Shown here one piece after another: positions 1-8,838 of a stretch of 64,000 nt of DNA. Numbering within the stretch: position 1 is the stretch's first letter; each line of letters begins with the position of its first letter. Position numbers and translations under genes: made by a program. The notes beneath the pieces were generated by a model that saw nothing but the letters and a program-made list of their open reading frames with translations, was not told where the DNA came from and did no database searches. The stretch is from Rhodospirillaceae bacterium (GTDB taxonomy: Bacteria > Pseudomonadota > Alphaproteobacteria > SHVZ01). Where the stretch lies: positions 21,236 to 85,235 of the forward strand of contig JAEULB010000030.1 of the NCBI GenBank assembly GCA_016792585.1, read 5' to 3'.

Positions 1-376
1 GCAGCTCGATCGGGGCGCCGTAGACGTCACCGGAAGGCGCAAGCGTGGCTTCCACCGGCGGGAGGATCTCGAGCGGACGGGACAGCGTCGCACGGACGAC
101 GAGACCGGCGACCGGTGCGCCGTCAGCCCCCGAGACACGAACCGTCAGGCGTCCGTCGGCGAATGTCGGGACCATCGACCAGCCGATGGCCGCCTGGGCG
201 CGATCCTGGCGGAGTTCTTCGTTGTAGGCGATGCCGCGGTCGTAGGGGCGCTGGACGACGAGACCGGGGAAAGAACGGAGTGCCGCCGTGATCAGCACGG
301 CATTGACGGCGATCACGACCAGCATGCCGCCGGCGAAAGTCCACGGAATCCAACGTCCGCGCACAACGGTCGTCAT
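1..376 (-). CDS. ccoH: FixH/CcoH-type cbb3 oxidase assembly protein (3' end outside window)
   Basis: Minus-strand gene running off the left edge; about 125 codons are visible. The product starts MTTVVRGRWIPWTF and has one N-terminal membrane segment (about residues 11-32) followed by a periplasmic domain with the FixH pattern: SFPGLVVQRPYDRGIAYN, then a beta-rich stretch. FixH/CcoH is a single-span membrane protein needed for assembly or stability of cbb3-type cytochrome c oxidase. The ATG overlaps the ccoG stop in an ATGA motif, which indicates translational coupling as the last visible gene of the ccoNOQPG operon. The family is usually 150-170 aa, so roughly 30-40 residues are missing beyond base 1. 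Family assignment is secure from the motif and the position after ccoG. Confidence 0.88.
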   Translation of the reverse strand, partial: MTTVVRGRWIPWTFAGGMLVVIAVNAVLITAALRSFPGLVVQRPYDRGIAYNEELRQDRAQAAIGWSMVPTFADGRLTVRVSGADGAPVAGLVVRATLSRPLEILPPVEATLAPSGDVYGAPIEL

Positions 377-1809
377 GGCTTGGGCCCCATGAAGATGCTC
401 GATTGAACCGCATTCGACGCGGTGCCGGCGATACGGAAGCGGATCGGCGTCGACTCGCCGCTCAACACCTTCCGCTCGGCCCGCACGGTGACGCGGAAGG
501 TACCGACCGCGTCGGGCTTCACGTCGAGCACCGCATCGGTGCCGTCGGCGCCGACCTCGCCATCGCCGACGACCGTCAGCCGGGCTCCGGAAATTCCTTC
601 CACGACGAGCGTGTAGTGCTCGTTCGAGCGCGTCTTGTTCAGGACCTTGACCGTGTAGCCGTTGCGGATGGCGCCGTCGGCGAGAGGCACGAACAGCGGG
701 CTGCGGTCGCGGAGCACCGTCAGCTCCACGGTCGACCTGAACGCGAGGCCGAACGCCATGACACCGGCCACCAGCACCAGAAGGCCCGCATAGAGGGCGG
801 TCCGCGGGCGCACCAGACGATAAGGCGCCTTGTCCTTGACCGCCGCCGCCTGCAGATTCGCCAGCGTGTCGAAGGCGATCAGCTTCTGCGGACGGCCGAC
901 ACGGAGCATGATCTCGTCGCAGGCATCGATGCAGAGACCGCAACCGATGCACTCGAGCTGCTGGCCGTCACGGATGTCGATGCCTGTCGGGCAGACCGCG
1001 ACGCAGGCGCGGCAGTCGACGCAATCGCCTCTTCCCTCCCAGGTCTCGCCTTGCTTGTGCTTGCCACGCGGCTCGCCTCGCCAGTCGCGGTACGTCACGA
1101 CCAGGCTGTGGACGTCGAGCATGGCCGCCTGGAAGCGCGGCCACGGGCACATGTAGGTGCAGACCTGCTCGCGTGCCCAGCCGGCGAGCAGATAGGTCGT
1201 CGCCGTGAACAGGCCGATGAAGAAATAGACCTCAAGCGAGGAGCGGCCGGTGAAGATCGAGCGGATCTCGGTCGGCGCGTCGACGAAGTAGAAGACCCAG
1301 GCGCCGCCGGTGGCCGCCGCGATCGCGAGCCATGCCGCGTGCTTGGCCGCCTTCCGGAGCGCCTTGCCCGCCGACATCGGCAGCCGGTCGAGGCGCATGC
1401 GCTCGGTCCGGTCCCCTTCGATCAGCCGCTCGACCCACATGAAGAGGTCGGTCCAGACCGTCTGCGGGCAGGCATAGCCGCACCAGATCCGGCCGAGCAG
1501 GCTGGTCGCCAGGAACAGCCCTACGGCGCCGAGGATCAGGAGGCCGGAAAGGTAGTAGACCTCCTGCGGCCAGATCTCGATCCAGAAGAAGTAGGCGCGC
1601 CTTCCCGGAAGATCGAGCAGGACCGCCTGATCAGGCGCTCCCGGACCGCGATCCCACCGGATCCAGGGAACCAGGTAGTAGATGCCGAGAAACAGGACGA
1701 GCAGCGCCCATTTCAGCCGGCGGTACAGCCCCGCGACCGACTTCGGATAGACCTTCTTCCGTGTCGCATAGAAAGAGGCGACGCTGCCATCGTCGAGCGG
1801 CATCGGCAC
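373..1809 (-). CDS. ccoG: Cytochrome c oxidase accessory protein CcoG (RdxA/FixG), polyferredoxin
   Basis: 478-aa membrane polyferredoxin needed for cbb3 oxidase maturation; the family has been linked to copper reduction for CcoN metallation. The N-terminal part has several membrane segments (about 33-50, 86-106, 158-176, 194-212), with a CGYACPQTVW motif at 110-119 and CTYMCPWPRFQ near 217. Two 4Fe-4S sets follow: C263-x2-C266-x2-C269-x3-C273 and C287-x2-C290-x2-C293-x3-C297. A further span (about 338-357) leads to a C-terminal Ig-like domain. The start is GTG at 1809, one base after the ccoP stop; an in-frame ATG lies two codons downstream at 1803, so the true start is ambiguous by two residues. 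The gene is co-transcribed with ccoNOQP and overlaps ccoH by 4 bases. Confidence 0.95.
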   Translation of the reverse strand: MPMPLDDGSVASFYATRKKVYPKSVAGLYRRLKWALLVLFLGIYYLVPWIRWDRGPGAPDQAVLLDLPGRRAYFFWIEIWPQEVYYLSGLLILGAVGLFLATSLLGRIWCGYACPQTVWTDLFMWVERLIEGDRTERMRLDRLPMSAGKALRKAAKHAAWLAIAAATGGAWVFYFVDAPTEIRSIFTGRSSLEVYFFIGLFTATTYLLAGWAREQVCTYMCPWPRFQAAMLDVHSLVVTYRDWRGEPRGKHKQGETWEGRGDCVDCRACVAVCPTGIDIRDGQQLECIGCGLCIDACDEIMLRVGRPQKLIAFDTLANLQAAAVKDKAPYRLVRPRTALYAGLLVLVAGVMAFGLAFRSTVELTVLRDRSPLFVPLADGAIRNGYTVKVLNKTRSNEHYTLVVEGISGARLTVVGDGEVGADGTDAVLDVKPDAVGTFRVTVRAERKVLSGESTPIRFRIAGTASNAVQSSIFMGPKP

Positions 1810-1810
1810 G

Positions 1811-2680
1811 TCACTCGCCGCCGCCCAGCGTGTGGACGTAGAGGGTCAGCATCTTGATGACGGCGGGGTCGAGGCGGTCGTTCCAGGCCGGCATGACGCC
1901 GCCGCGTCCTTCGGCGATCGAGCGAACGATGCTCGGCTTGTCGCCGCCGAATACCCAGACCTTGTCCGCCAGCGACGGCGCGCCGAACTCACGCAGGCCG
2001 GTGCCGCGTTCGCCGTGGCACGAGGCGCAATTCTCGACGAAGACCGCGCGGCCGCGCTCGACTGCCGCCGGATCGGCCGGCCGCGTCGTGAGCGACAGCA
2101 CGAATTCGGCGACGTCGTCGATCTGGCGCCGATCGAGGATGCCGTCGGTGCCGAAGCGCGGCATCAGGCTGGTTCGCGTATCGGGGTGCGTGCCGCGGAT
2201 GCCGGTGCGGATCGTCTTCTCGATGTCGGAGAGCTTGCCGCCCCAGAGCCAGTCGTCGTCGGCGAGGCTCGGATAGCCCTTCGCGCCGGCGCCGCCTGCC
2301 TGGTGACAGCCCGCGCAGTTCTCGGCGAACGCGACGCGGCCGCCGGCGACGGCGTAGCCGAGCAGGTCCGGCGTGGCGCGGATCTCGTCCAGGCTGGTCG
2401 CGCGGATGCGATCGAGGAACGGCGCCTTGATGTTCTCGGCGACCCGCATCTTGTCGGCCAGTTCCTCGCGCGCCGAATATCCGACGACGCCGGAGAAGTA
2501 GCCGGTAATTCCCGGAAACGACGGGTAGACGATGAACAGCCCGATCGACCAGGCGATCGAGGCGTAGAGCACGTAGACCCACCAGGTCGGCAACGGCGTG
2601 TTCAGCTCCTTGATGCCGTCCCACTCGTGACCGGTCGTCTCCGTGCCGGTAACCGCGTCCTTCTCGACTTTTGTCGGCAT
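1811..2680 (-). CDS. ccoP: cbb3-type cytochrome c oxidase subunit III (CcoP), dihaem
   Basis: 289-aa membrane-anchored dihaem cytochrome c that passes electrons from the bc1 complex or soluble cytochromes into the CcoO/CcoN core. It has an N-terminal span (about 32-52), then two cytochrome c domains with haem motifs CAGCH (122-126) and CASCH (218-222). Met-containing segments SLMPRFG (about 171-177) and GVMPAW near the C terminus supply likely axial Met ligands. The length is typical for CcoP. The gene follows ccoQ by 3 bases and precedes ccoG by one base, inside one operon. Confidence 0.96.
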   Translation of the reverse strand: MPTKVEKDAVTGTETTGHEWDGIKELNTPLPTWWVYVLYASIAWSIGLFIVYPSFPGITGYFSGVVGYSAREELADKMRVAENIKAPFLDRIRATSLDEIRATPDLLGYAVAGGRVAFAENCAGCHQAGGAGAKGYPSLADDDWLWGGKLSDIEKTIRTGIRGTHPDTRTSLMPRFGTDGILDRRQIDDVAEFVLSLTTRPADPAAVERGRAVFVENCASCHGERGTGLREFGAPSLADKVWVFGGDKPSIVRSIAEGRGGVMPAWNDRLDPAVIKMLTLYVHTLGGGE

Positions 2681-2683
2681 GGC

Positions 2684-2845
2684 TTACTCCTGCCCTTCGC
2701 CGTCTTTCAGGGGGATCGCGGCGGCGCGCGCGAACTCGGGCTTGCGGCTCGGCCTGAGCGCGCGCGCGATCAGGAGCGCGAAGATCAGCACCAGCCACAC
2801 GGTCCAGAGCGACTTGATCGCCGGATAGACGGAGACGAGATCCAT
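2684..2845 (-). CDS. ccoQ: cbb3 oxidase small subunit CcoQ/FixQ (53 aa)
   Basis: A short gene between ccoO and ccoP, start ATG at 2845 and stop TAA at 2684-2686. The product MDLVSVYPAIKSLWTVWLVL continues with one hydrophobic helix (about 13-28) and then a basic, charged tail ending KDGEGQE. Length, single span and position match CcoQ/FixQ, a 50-60 residue subunit thought to stabilise CcoP in the oxidase complex, especially under oxygen. It sits 9 bases after the ccoO stop and 3 bases before ccoP. Annotation pipelines often miss it because of its size; here synteny and topology agree. Confidence 0.9.
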   Translation of the reverse strand: MDLVSVYPAIKSLWTVWLVLIFALLIARALRPSRKPEFARAAAIPLKDGEGQE

Positions 2846-2854
2846 CGCCGCCTC

Positions 2855-3580
2855 CTACTGCTTCAGCTGCTGCGGGGTGACGGCCGAGAAGTCGACCAGC
2901 GTTCCCAGCATCTGGAGATAGGCGACCAGCGCGTCCATCTCGGTGATCCGAGCCGGATCGCCGTCGAAGATCCCGACCGGCACCTTCGGATAGCGCTTGG
3001 CGAGGCCCGCGGTGTCCGCGTCCGGATTCTGCTGCGCCTCCATGTCGGCCCGCGCCTGGGCGATCATCTCGTCGCTGTAGGGGACGCCGACCTTCCGGAC
3101 CGCCCGCAGATGCGCCGTAATGTCGTCGGTTTTCAGCACCCGGTCCTTCAGGAACGGGTACGAGGGCATGATCGACTCGGGCACGACCGAGCGCGGCTCG
3201 ACCATGTGGGCGACATGCCACTCGTCCGAGTACTTGCCCCCCACCCGCGCCAGGTCAGGCCCCGTGCGCTTCGACCCCCACTGGAACGGGTGGTCGTACA
3301 TGCTCTCGGCGGCGAGGCTGTAATGACCATAGCGCTCGACCTCGTCGCGGAAGGGCCTGATCTGCTGGCTATGGCAGAGATAGCAGCCCTCGCGGATGTA
3401 GATGTTGCGCCCGACCAGCTCGAGCGGCGTATAGGGACGCACGCCCCCGACACGCTCGATCGTGGTCTCGATGGTGTAGAGGGGGATGATCTCGACGATG
3501 CCGCCGATGACCACGGTGAGGAGCGACAGCACCAGCAGGATCGCGGTGTTGGTCTCGATCTTCGCGTGAGAGAGGACCAT
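2855..3580 (-). CDS. ccoO: cbb3-type cytochrome c oxidase subunit II (CcoO), monohaem
   Basis: 241-aa monohaem cytochrome c subunit of cbb3 oxidase. An N-terminal membrane helix (about 12-34) is followed by [20 protein letters not shown], which contains the haem-binding C66-x2-C69-H70. The segment MPSYPFL carries the probable distal Met ligand. Length and motif order match CcoO/FixO. It lies 9 bases after ccoN and continues into ccoQ. In the complex it sits beside CcoN and relays electrons from CcoP to the haem b / haem b3-CuB centre. Confidence 0.96.
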   Translation of the reverse strand: MVLSHAKIETNTAILLVLSLLTVVIGGIVEIIPLYTIETTIERVGGVRPYTPLELVGRNIYIREGCYLCHSQQIRPFRDEVERYGHYSLAAESMYDHPFQWGSKRTGPDLARVGGKYSDEWHVAHMVEPRSVVPESIMPSYPFLKDRVLKTDDITAHLRAVRKVGVPYSDEMIAQARADMEAQQNPDADTAGLAKRYPKVPVGIFDGDPARITEMDALVAYLQMLGTLVDFSAVTPQQLKQ

Positions 3581-3589
3581 CGTTCTGCC

Positions 3590-5032
3590 CTAAGCGGCCG
3601 CTGTCCGCGCGACGTCGCCGCGCGCGGTGCGCCAGAGGTTGTAAGCCATGACCAGACCGCCGATCAGGAACAGCACGCCGCCCATCGCGCGGATCAGGTA
3701 GAAGGGATGCATCGCCTGCACCGTCTCGACGAACGAGTACTGCAGGAAGCCGAGCTCGTCGTAGGCGCGCCACATCAGGCCCTGCATGATGCCGCTCACC
3801 CACATCGCGGTGATGTAGAGGACGATGCCGATCGTCGAGATCCAGAAGTGCACCTCGGCCAGCGTCTTGGAATAGAGGTCCTTGCGGCCCCAGAGGACCG
3901 GCACGAGGTGGTACATCATCCCGAAGACGATGAAGGCGACCCAGCCGAGCGCGCCCGAATGCACGTGGCCGATCGTCCAGTCGGTGTAGTGGCTGAGCGC
4001 ATTCACGGGACGGATCGACATCACCGGACCCTCGAAGGTCGACATGCCGTAGAAGGCGACTGCGGTGACCGAGAAGCGGAGTCCCGGATCGGTGCGGAGC
4101 TTGTCCCAGGCGCCCGACAGCGTCATGAGGCCGTTGATCATGCCGCCCCACGACGGCATCCACAGCATCACCGAGAACGCCATCCCCAGCATCTGCGCCC
4201 ATTCCGGCAGCGCGGTGTAGTGGAGATGGTGCGGCCCAGCCCAGATGTAGAGGAAGATCAGCGACCAGAAATGGACGATCGAGAGCCGGTAGGAATAAAC
4301 CGGCCGATTCGCCGCCTTCGGGATGAAGTAGTACATCATCCCGAGGAAGCCGGCGGTCAGGAAGAAGCCGACCGCGTTGTGGCCGTACCACCACTGCGTC
4401 AGCGCATCCTGCACGCCGGCGAAGGCCGAGTAGCTCTTCGTGCCCACGAACGACACCGGCATGGCCAGGTTGTTGACCACGTGCAGCATCGCGATCGTCA
4501 GGATGAACGAGAGATAGAACCAGTTGGCGACGTAGATGTGCGGCTCCTGCCGCTTCACCAGCGTGCCGACGAAGGCGACGAGGTAGACGACCCATACCAG
4601 CGTCAGCCAGAGGTCGGCGTACCACTCGGGCTCGGCGTATTCGCGGCCCTGGGTGATGCCGAGCAGGTAGCCGGTCGCCGCCACGACGATGAAGAACTGG
4701 TATCCCAGCAGGATGAACCAGGCAACGGGCTCGCCGCCGAAGAGCTGAGCCCGGCACGTGCGCTGGACGACGTGGAAGGAGCTGCCGATCAACGCCGTGC
4801 CACCGAAGGCGAAGATCGCCGCCGAGGTGTGAAGCGGCCGGAGCCGGCCGAAAGTCGTCCATTCGAGGCCGAGGTTCAGTGCCGGGAAGGCCAGCTGGAA
4901 GGCGATATAGACGCCGACCGTGAAGGCGGCGATGCCCCAGAACATCGTTAACGCCATCGAGGCGCGGACCACATCCTCGAGGTAATCCTCGCGGACCTCG
5001 CTCCGAACCCTATTCATCGTCGTCGCCGTCAT
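3590..5032 (-). CDS. ccoN: cbb3-type cytochrome c oxidase catalytic subunit I (CcoN)
   Basis: 480-aa catalytic subunit of the high-affinity cbb3 terminal oxidase, with about 12 membrane helices. Ligand motifs are intact: H68 in [14 protein letters not shown] (low-spin haem b), H218 in [11 protein letters not shown] (CuB), H268/H269 in AGPHHLHYT (CuB), and H356/H358 in [13 protein letters not shown] (haem b and b3). It reduces oxygen to water and pumps protons at low oxygen tension. As first gene of the ccoNOQPGH operon it starts with ATG at 5032, and an FNR/FixK-type box lies about 62 bases upstream of the start, consistent with microaerobic induction. Confidence 0.98.
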   Translation of the reverse strand: MTATTMNRVRSEVREDYLEDVVRASMALTMFWGIAAFTVGVYIAFQLAFPALNLGLEWTTFGRLRPLHTSAAIFAFGGTALIGSSFHVVQRTCRAQLFGGEPVAWFILLGYQFFIVVAATGYLLGITQGREYAEPEWYADLWLTLVWVVYLVAFVGTLVKRQEPHIYVANWFYLSFILTIAMLHVVNNLAMPVSFVGTKSYSAFAGVQDALTQWWYGHNAVGFFLTAGFLGMMYYFIPKAANRPVYSYRLSIVHFWSLIFLYIWAGPHHLHYTALPEWAQMLGMAFSVMLWMPSWGGMINGLMTLSGAWDKLRTDPGLRFSVTAVAFYGMSTFEGPVMSIRPVNALSHYTDWTIGHVHSGALGWVAFIVFGMMYHLVPVLWGRKDLYSKTLAEVHFWISTIGIVLYITAMWVSGIMQGLMWRAYDELGFLQYSFVETVQAMHPFYLIRAMGGVLFLIGGLVMAYNLWRTARGDVARTAAA

Positions 5033-5087
5033 CTTTCACCCCGGCCTTGGATCGGGCGCACCCTCGCCCGGGGCAGGATGTGCGGCA

Positions 5088-5101
5088 TTGATCCATCTCA
5101 A
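5088..5101 (-). promoter_or_regulatory. FNR/FixK-type box upstream of ccoN
   Basis: On the minus strand the sequence reads TTGAGATGGATCAA, one mismatch from the FNR/FixK consensus TTGAT-N4-ATCAA. Its centre is 62.5 bases upstream of the ccoN ATG. At the usual class II activator spacing (centre at -41.5) this places transcription start about 21 bases before ccoN. The FNR-family regulator encoded at 9471 is the obvious candidate ligand. The match is visible in the sequence; binding is inferred. Confidence 0.72.
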
Positions 5102-5149
5102 TTCGACGGCGAAGGCGGATCGGCATAGTCCCCGCGCAGGAGGCCCGAG

Positions 5150-5923
5150 ATGAGCGACACAGTTCCCGTCTTCACGACGCCGAGTCCCAGAATCCGCGTG
5201 GTCTCGGTCGACCGGCCCTGGCTCTGGCTCGCCCGGGGCTGGACCGACTTCATCCGCGCGCCCCGGCTCTGCCTCCTCTACGGACTGGCCATGGTGGCGG
5301 CGAGCTTCGTGCTGACGCTCGGGCTCGTGCTCGCCGACCTTCCCTACCTGGTGCTGCCGCTTGCCGCCGGGTTCACCTTCGTGGCGCCGATCCTCGCCGT
5401 CGGGATCTACGAGATCAGCCGGCGCCTGGAGCTGGGCGAGAGGCCGTCGCTGGCCGGCGCCGCCATCGCCTGGCGGCGCAATCCTTTGCAGATCGCGCTC
5501 GCCGGCCTGGTCCTGCTGTTCTTCCACCTGGCCTGGGTGCGGATCGCGACCCTGCTCTTCGCCCTTTTCTTCTCCGAGGCGACACCGAGCCTTTCCCGGC
5601 TGGCCGAGACGCTGCTGTTCTCGCCGGCAAGCCTGCCGTTCCTCATCGTCGGAACGGTCATCGGCGCAGCCCTCGCCGTCGGCGTCTTTGCGATCGCCGC
5701 GGTGTCGATCCCCATGCTTCTCGATCGCGAGATCGGCGTCGTCACCGCCATCGCCACCAGCGTCACCGCTGTCCTGGTCAACTGGAAGGCGATGGCGCTT
5801 TGGGCCGCCCTGATCGCGATTTTCACCGCGCTCGGTGTGGCGACGCTCTACCTGGGCCTGGCGGTGGCTCTGCCGCTGGTCGGCCTCGCCTCCTGGCACG
5901 CCTACCGCGATCTCGTCGAATAG
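5150..5923 (+). CDS. DUF2189-family integral membrane protein
   Basis: 257-aa hydrophobic protein. The opening part RIRVVSVDRPWLWLARGWTD is the typical entry of DUF2189 proteins, followed by about six membrane segments (roughly 42-62, 66-86, 112-135, 157-182, 196-214, 222-248). A good ribosome site, AGGAGG, lies 7 bases before the ATG. Members are common in alphaproteobacteria next to cbb3 oxidase genes, but no biochemical role is established. It is transcribed away from ccoN across a short shared upstream region that contains the FNR-type box at 5088-5101, so it could be co-regulated. It converges on the TauE/SafE gene with 4 bases between the stop codons. Confidence 0.85.
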   Translation: MSDTVPVFTTPSPRIRVVSVDRPWLWLARGWTDFIRAPRLCLLYGLAMVAASFVLTLGLVLADLPYLVLPLAAGFTFVAPILAVGIYEISRRLELGERPSLAGAAIAWRRNPLQIALAGLVLLFFHLAWVRIATLLFALFFSEATPSLSRLAETLLFSPASLPFLIVGTVIGAALAVGVFAIAAVSIPMLLDREIGVVTAIATSVTAVLVNWKAMALWAALIAIFTALGVATLYLGLAVALPLVGLASWHAYRDLVE

Positions 5924-5927
5924 CGCC

Positions 5928-6590
5928 CTAGAGCGACCGCACCGCGAGCACGCCGAGGACGGCGGCGTTGGCGAGGCCGACAAAGGGCGCCGCCGACTGC
6001 GCCAGCGCCAGCCAACGCTTGCCCGCCGCGAGACCGAGCCACGCGACGGCAATGAGCGCCGGAACCGTGCCGAGACCGAACGCCGCAAGCGCCAGGGCAC
6101 CCTGCCAGGCGCCGCCGGCGCCCGCCGCGGCGATCAGAGCCCCATAGACGAGCCCGCAAGGCAGAAAGCCGAGAGCGAGGCCGAGCGTGAACCCGCGTGT
6201 TCCACGCCCCAAGCGGGTGACGATGGATGGGCCGAAGCCGAGCCGTCCGAGGGCTTGCAGCGCGAAGACCGCGGCGCCAACCGCCAGAGCCGCCGCGGGC
6301 AGCCAGCTCAAGTCGACGAGCCAGACCGCCGCCGCACCGATGCCGCCGGCGAAAGAGCCAAGTACCGAGTAGGTGGCAAGACGCCCGAGCTGATAGGGCA
6401 GGAGCACGGCGGTCCAGAGACGCATCCTCGCCCCGTCGGCGAAGCGCTCGGCGACCTGGGCAATCGCGAAGGAACCGCACATCAGCGAGCAGTGCCCGGC
6501 GCCGCCCAGAAGGCCGGCCACGAACATGCCGCCGGCGAGAGGCAGACCGCTTCCCGCACCCAGGCCGCAGATCGTCCAGAGGAGTTCCAT
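5928..6590 (-). CDS. Sulfite exporter TauE/SafE (DsbD_2-like) membrane protein of cbb3 loci
   Basis: 220-aa polytopic membrane protein with about six hydrophobic segments. The motif GGAGHCSLMCGSF (about 29-41) is the GHC-x2-MCG signature of the DsbD_2/UreH-like TauE/SafE subgroup, and a second conserved FLPCGLVYGAL occurs near 141-151. Proteins of this subgroup are repeatedly encoded with cbb3 oxidase and copper genes and are presumed to act in copper or thiol handling for oxidase assembly; that role is inference. The ATG overlaps the hemN stop by one base (TGATG), so it is the third gene of the usp-hemN operon under the FNR box at 8791. Confidence 0.85.
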   Translation of the reverse strand: MELLWTICGLGAGSGLPLAGGMFVAGLLGGAGHCSLMCGSFAIAQVAERFADGARMRLWTAVLLPYQLGRLATYSVLGSFAGGIGAAAVWLVDLSWLPAAALAVGAAVFALQALGRLGFGPSIVTRLGRGTRGFTLGLALGFLPCGLVYGALIAAAGAGGAWQGALALAAFGLGTVPALIAVAWLGLAAGKRWLALAQSAAPFVGLANAAVLGVLAVRSL

Positions 6591-7942
6591 CAGACCGCGC
6601 GGGCGTGCCGGGTCTCGTCGGGCACGAGATAGGCATCGAAAGCCGCGGCCACATTCCGCATGAACGGCCAGCCCCGTTCCGTGACGCGCAATCGGCGTCC
6701 GTCGATCTCGACCAGCCCGTCATGCGCCGGCTCGGCCAGCCGCGCCAGACAGTCGTCGAGAAGGTCCGGCCTTTGGGCATGGCGAGCGAGCACCTGCTCG
6801 AGGTCGACCGTCCGGTCGCACATCAGGTCTTCGATCACGCGACGGCGCAGGCGGTCTTCCGGCGAGAGCGCCCGCATCTTCGCGACCGGCAGGCGGCCGT
6901 CGAATACGGCGCGTTGCCAGTCGGGAATCGCGGTCAGGTTCTGCGCATAACCGTCAGGCGTCTCGCTGATGGCCGAGGCTCCGAAGCCGATCAACGTCGT
7001 GGCGGCGTCGTCCGTGTAGCCCTGGAAGTTCCGCCGAAGCCTCCCCTCCTCCGCGGCACGCGCAAGGACGTCATCCGGACGCGCGAAGTGATCGAGGCCG
7101 ATCCGGCGATATCCCGCTCCCGCCAGAGCGCCGGCGCCCGCCATCAGCTGCGCGAAGCGATTTTGGGCGTCCGGTAGCTCAGCCTCGTCGATCTTGAGCT
7201 GATGCGGCTTCATCCAGGGCACGTGCGCGTATCCGAAGAGCGAGATTCGGCTCGGCTTCAGCTGCAGCACAGCCTCGATGGTCTCCAGGATGTCTTCTTC
7301 GGTCTGGGCCGGCAGCCCGTACATCAGGTCCGCGTTGAACGAGCCGATGCCGGCACGCTTCAGCCGCTCCACGGCCGATGCCACCTGCACGAAAGGCTGG
7401 ATCCGGTTGATCCGCTGCTGAACCGGCTCCGACAGCGTCTGGATGCCGAGGCTGACGCGGTTGACGCCGGCATCTGCCAGCATCGCCACCCGCTCGTCGG
7501 TCAGGGTCCGCGGGTCGATCTCGACCGCGTGCTCGTCGATCGCTTCGAGGTCGAACAAGTGCCCGAGGTCGTCACGAATCGCAGCGAACGCGTCCGGGGA
7601 CAGGATCGTCGGCGTACCGCCGCCCCAATGAAGGCGAGAGACCGGTGCGAGGGGGCCGATCGCCTCGGCGACGAGCGCGATCTCGCGCCGCAGCGCTCCG
7701 ACATAGGCCTGGACCGGAACGTCGTCCTTGGCGACCCGCGTATGGCAGCCGCAGTACCAGCACATGGCGCGGCAGAACGGCACGTGGACGTAGAGGGAGA
7801 GGCCGCCGGGCGAACGCGCGCGCGAAAGCCAGTCGCGATACCAGCCGTCGCCGACCACGGCGCGAAAGTGGGGCGCGGTCGGGTAGCTGGTGTAACGCGG
7901 CACCCGGCCGTCGTACTTCGCGACGAGAAAACGCGCGTCCAA
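6590..7942 (-). CDS. hemN: Oxygen-independent coproporphyrinogen III oxidase HemN
   Basis: 450-aa radical SAM enzyme that converts coproporphyrinogen III to protoporphyrinogen IX without oxygen. The cluster motif HVPFCRAMCWYCGC places C57-x3-C61-x2-C64, with C66 after it as in genuine HemN. Other landmarks are LHWGGGTPT and the ordered segment ending in GFGASAIS, followed by the HemN C-terminal domain. Full length for the family (about 455). It is second in the operon usp-hemN-tauE, 7 bases after usp, with a perfect FNR box upstream of usp. This supplies haem for the adjacent cbb3 oxidase under low oxygen. Confidence 0.96.
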   Translation of the reverse strand: MDARFLVAKYDGRVPRYTSYPTAPHFRAVVGDGWYRDWLSRARSPGGLSLYVHVPFCRAMCWYCGCHTRVAKDDVPVQAYVGALRREIALVAEAIGPLAPVSRLHWGGGTPTILSPDAFAAIRDDLGHLFDLEAIDEHAVEIDPRTLTDERVAMLADAGVNRVSLGIQTLSEPVQQRINRIQPFVQVASAVERLKRAGIGSFNADLMYGLPAQTEEDILETIEAVLQLKPSRISLFGYAHVPWMKPHQLKIDEAELPDAQNRFAQLMAGAGALAGAGYRRIGLDHFARPDDVLARAAEEGRLRRNFQGYTDDAATTLIGFGASAISETPDGYAQNLTAIPDWQRAVFDGRLPVAKMRALSPEDRLRRRVIEDLMCDRTVDLEQVLARHAQRPDLLDDCLARLAEPAHDGLVEIDGRRLRVTERGWPFMRNVAAAFDAYLVPDETRHARAV

Positions 7943-7949
7943 CGGGGCC

Positions 7950-8732
7950 TCAGTGCGACATCAGGACGGGGATCTTGGCGGCCTCGAGCACTTCCTCGGT
8001 CGCGCCGCCGAGCACCCATTCCCGCAGCCGCGAATGGCCGTAGGCGCCCATGACGAGGAGATCGGCGCCGGAGACACGCGCTTCCTCGAGCAGCAGGCCG
8101 CCGATATCGGCGTCTCCCGACAGGCGCTCGCGGACATCCACCTTGATGCCGTGTGCGGCGAGCAGGCGCGCGATGTCGGTCCCGATCTCCTGCCTCGGAG
8201 GATCGATGACCAGCACCTCGGCCGATCCGACCGCCTCGATCAGGGGCAGCGCGTCGCGAACCGCGCGCGCGGCTTCCTGACTGCCGTTCCAGGCAATCAC
8301 GGCGCGCTTCAGCCCGTTCGGGCTCGCACCGTCCGGGATCGCCATCACCGGAGACGCGGAGACGAACACGAGATCGCGCGCGACGTCGGGAGCGGCGACC
8401 ACCAGGTCGGCATAGCGGGCATGCACGCCGGCGACCGACACTTCGTCACCCTCCTCGCAGCGCCAGTCGATCTTGGAGCCGACGCGAGCCCCCTGCGACC
8501 TCGCAGCGGCCTCGACCGCGGCCGCAGTCGCGTCGATCTGCTGCTGCTGGGCTTCGATCAGCGACGCCGGGATCTCTCCGTTCATTCCGCCCGTGAGGAT
8601 GACCGGCGTCGGCTTGACGTGGAGGACGGCGATGCCGGCCTCGAAGCGAGCCCCCAGGAGAAGCCCCGCTGCCAGGCGGGTCTCGTCGCCGGGAACCCCG
8701 GAAAGTACGACGAGAACGGTCTTGATCGTCAT
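7950..8732 (-). CDS. Tandem-domain universal stress protein (UspA family)
   Basis: 260-aa protein made of two Usp folds. The N-terminal half starts MTIKTVLVVLSGVPGD. The C-terminal half carries a complete nucleotide-binding signature, MGAYGHSRLREWVLGGATEEVL (G-x2-G-x9-G-A/S), while the first domain lacks a clear one. The start is ATG at 8732 with AAGGAG ahead of it; longer upstream readings lack family similarity. As first gene of the usp-hemN-TauE/SafE operon it lies 66 bases from the centre of a perfect FNR box. Usp proteins of this size are often induced by anaerobiosis in proteobacteria. Function beyond stress survival cannot be stated. Confidence 0.88.
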   Translation of the reverse strand: MTIKTVLVVLSGVPGDETRLAAGLLLGARFEAGIAVLHVKPTPVILTGGMNGEIPASLIEAQQQQIDATAAAVEAAARSQGARVGSKIDWRCEEGDEVSVAGVHARYADLVVAAPDVARDLVFVSASPVMAIPDGASPNGLKRAVIAWNGSQEAARAVRDALPLIEAVGSAEVLVIDPPRQEIGTDIARLLAAHGIKVDVRERLSGDADIGGLLLEEARVSGADLLVMGAYGHSRLREWVLGGATEEVLEAAKIPVLMSH

Positions 8733-8790
8733 CGGGGAACTCCTTGTCGGACTGGTTGGCGGATACGACCATGAGGGGTTCCCAGTCACC

Positions 8791-8804
8791 TTGATCTGCA
8801 TCAA
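8791..8804. promoter_or_regulatory. Perfect FNR/FixK box between usp and a divergent GNAT-like gene
   Basis: TTGATCTGCATCAA is an exact TTGAT-N4-ATCAA palindrome. It is centred 65.5 bases from the usp ATG on the minus strand and 41.5 bases from the ATG at 8839 on the plus strand, so it can serve either or both directions. For usp the distance fits class II activation with a leader of about 24 bases. For the plus-strand gene the same geometry would start transcription at or next to the ATG. Confidence 0.88.
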
Positions 8805-8838
8805 TGCGAGCCGCGGCCAGCACGGCAAATATTCATGT

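Noticed and set aside
1832..4951. A 1039-codon open frame on the plus strand opposite ccoN/ccoO/ccoP.
   Set aside because: It is antisense to proven oxidase genes and its translation is low-complexity Arg/Asp/His repeats typical of frame shadows in GC-rich DNA.
8473..8838. An N-terminal extension of the GNAT-like gene.
   Set aside because: It runs antisense over usp and adds no recognisable domain; the FNR box lies inside it.
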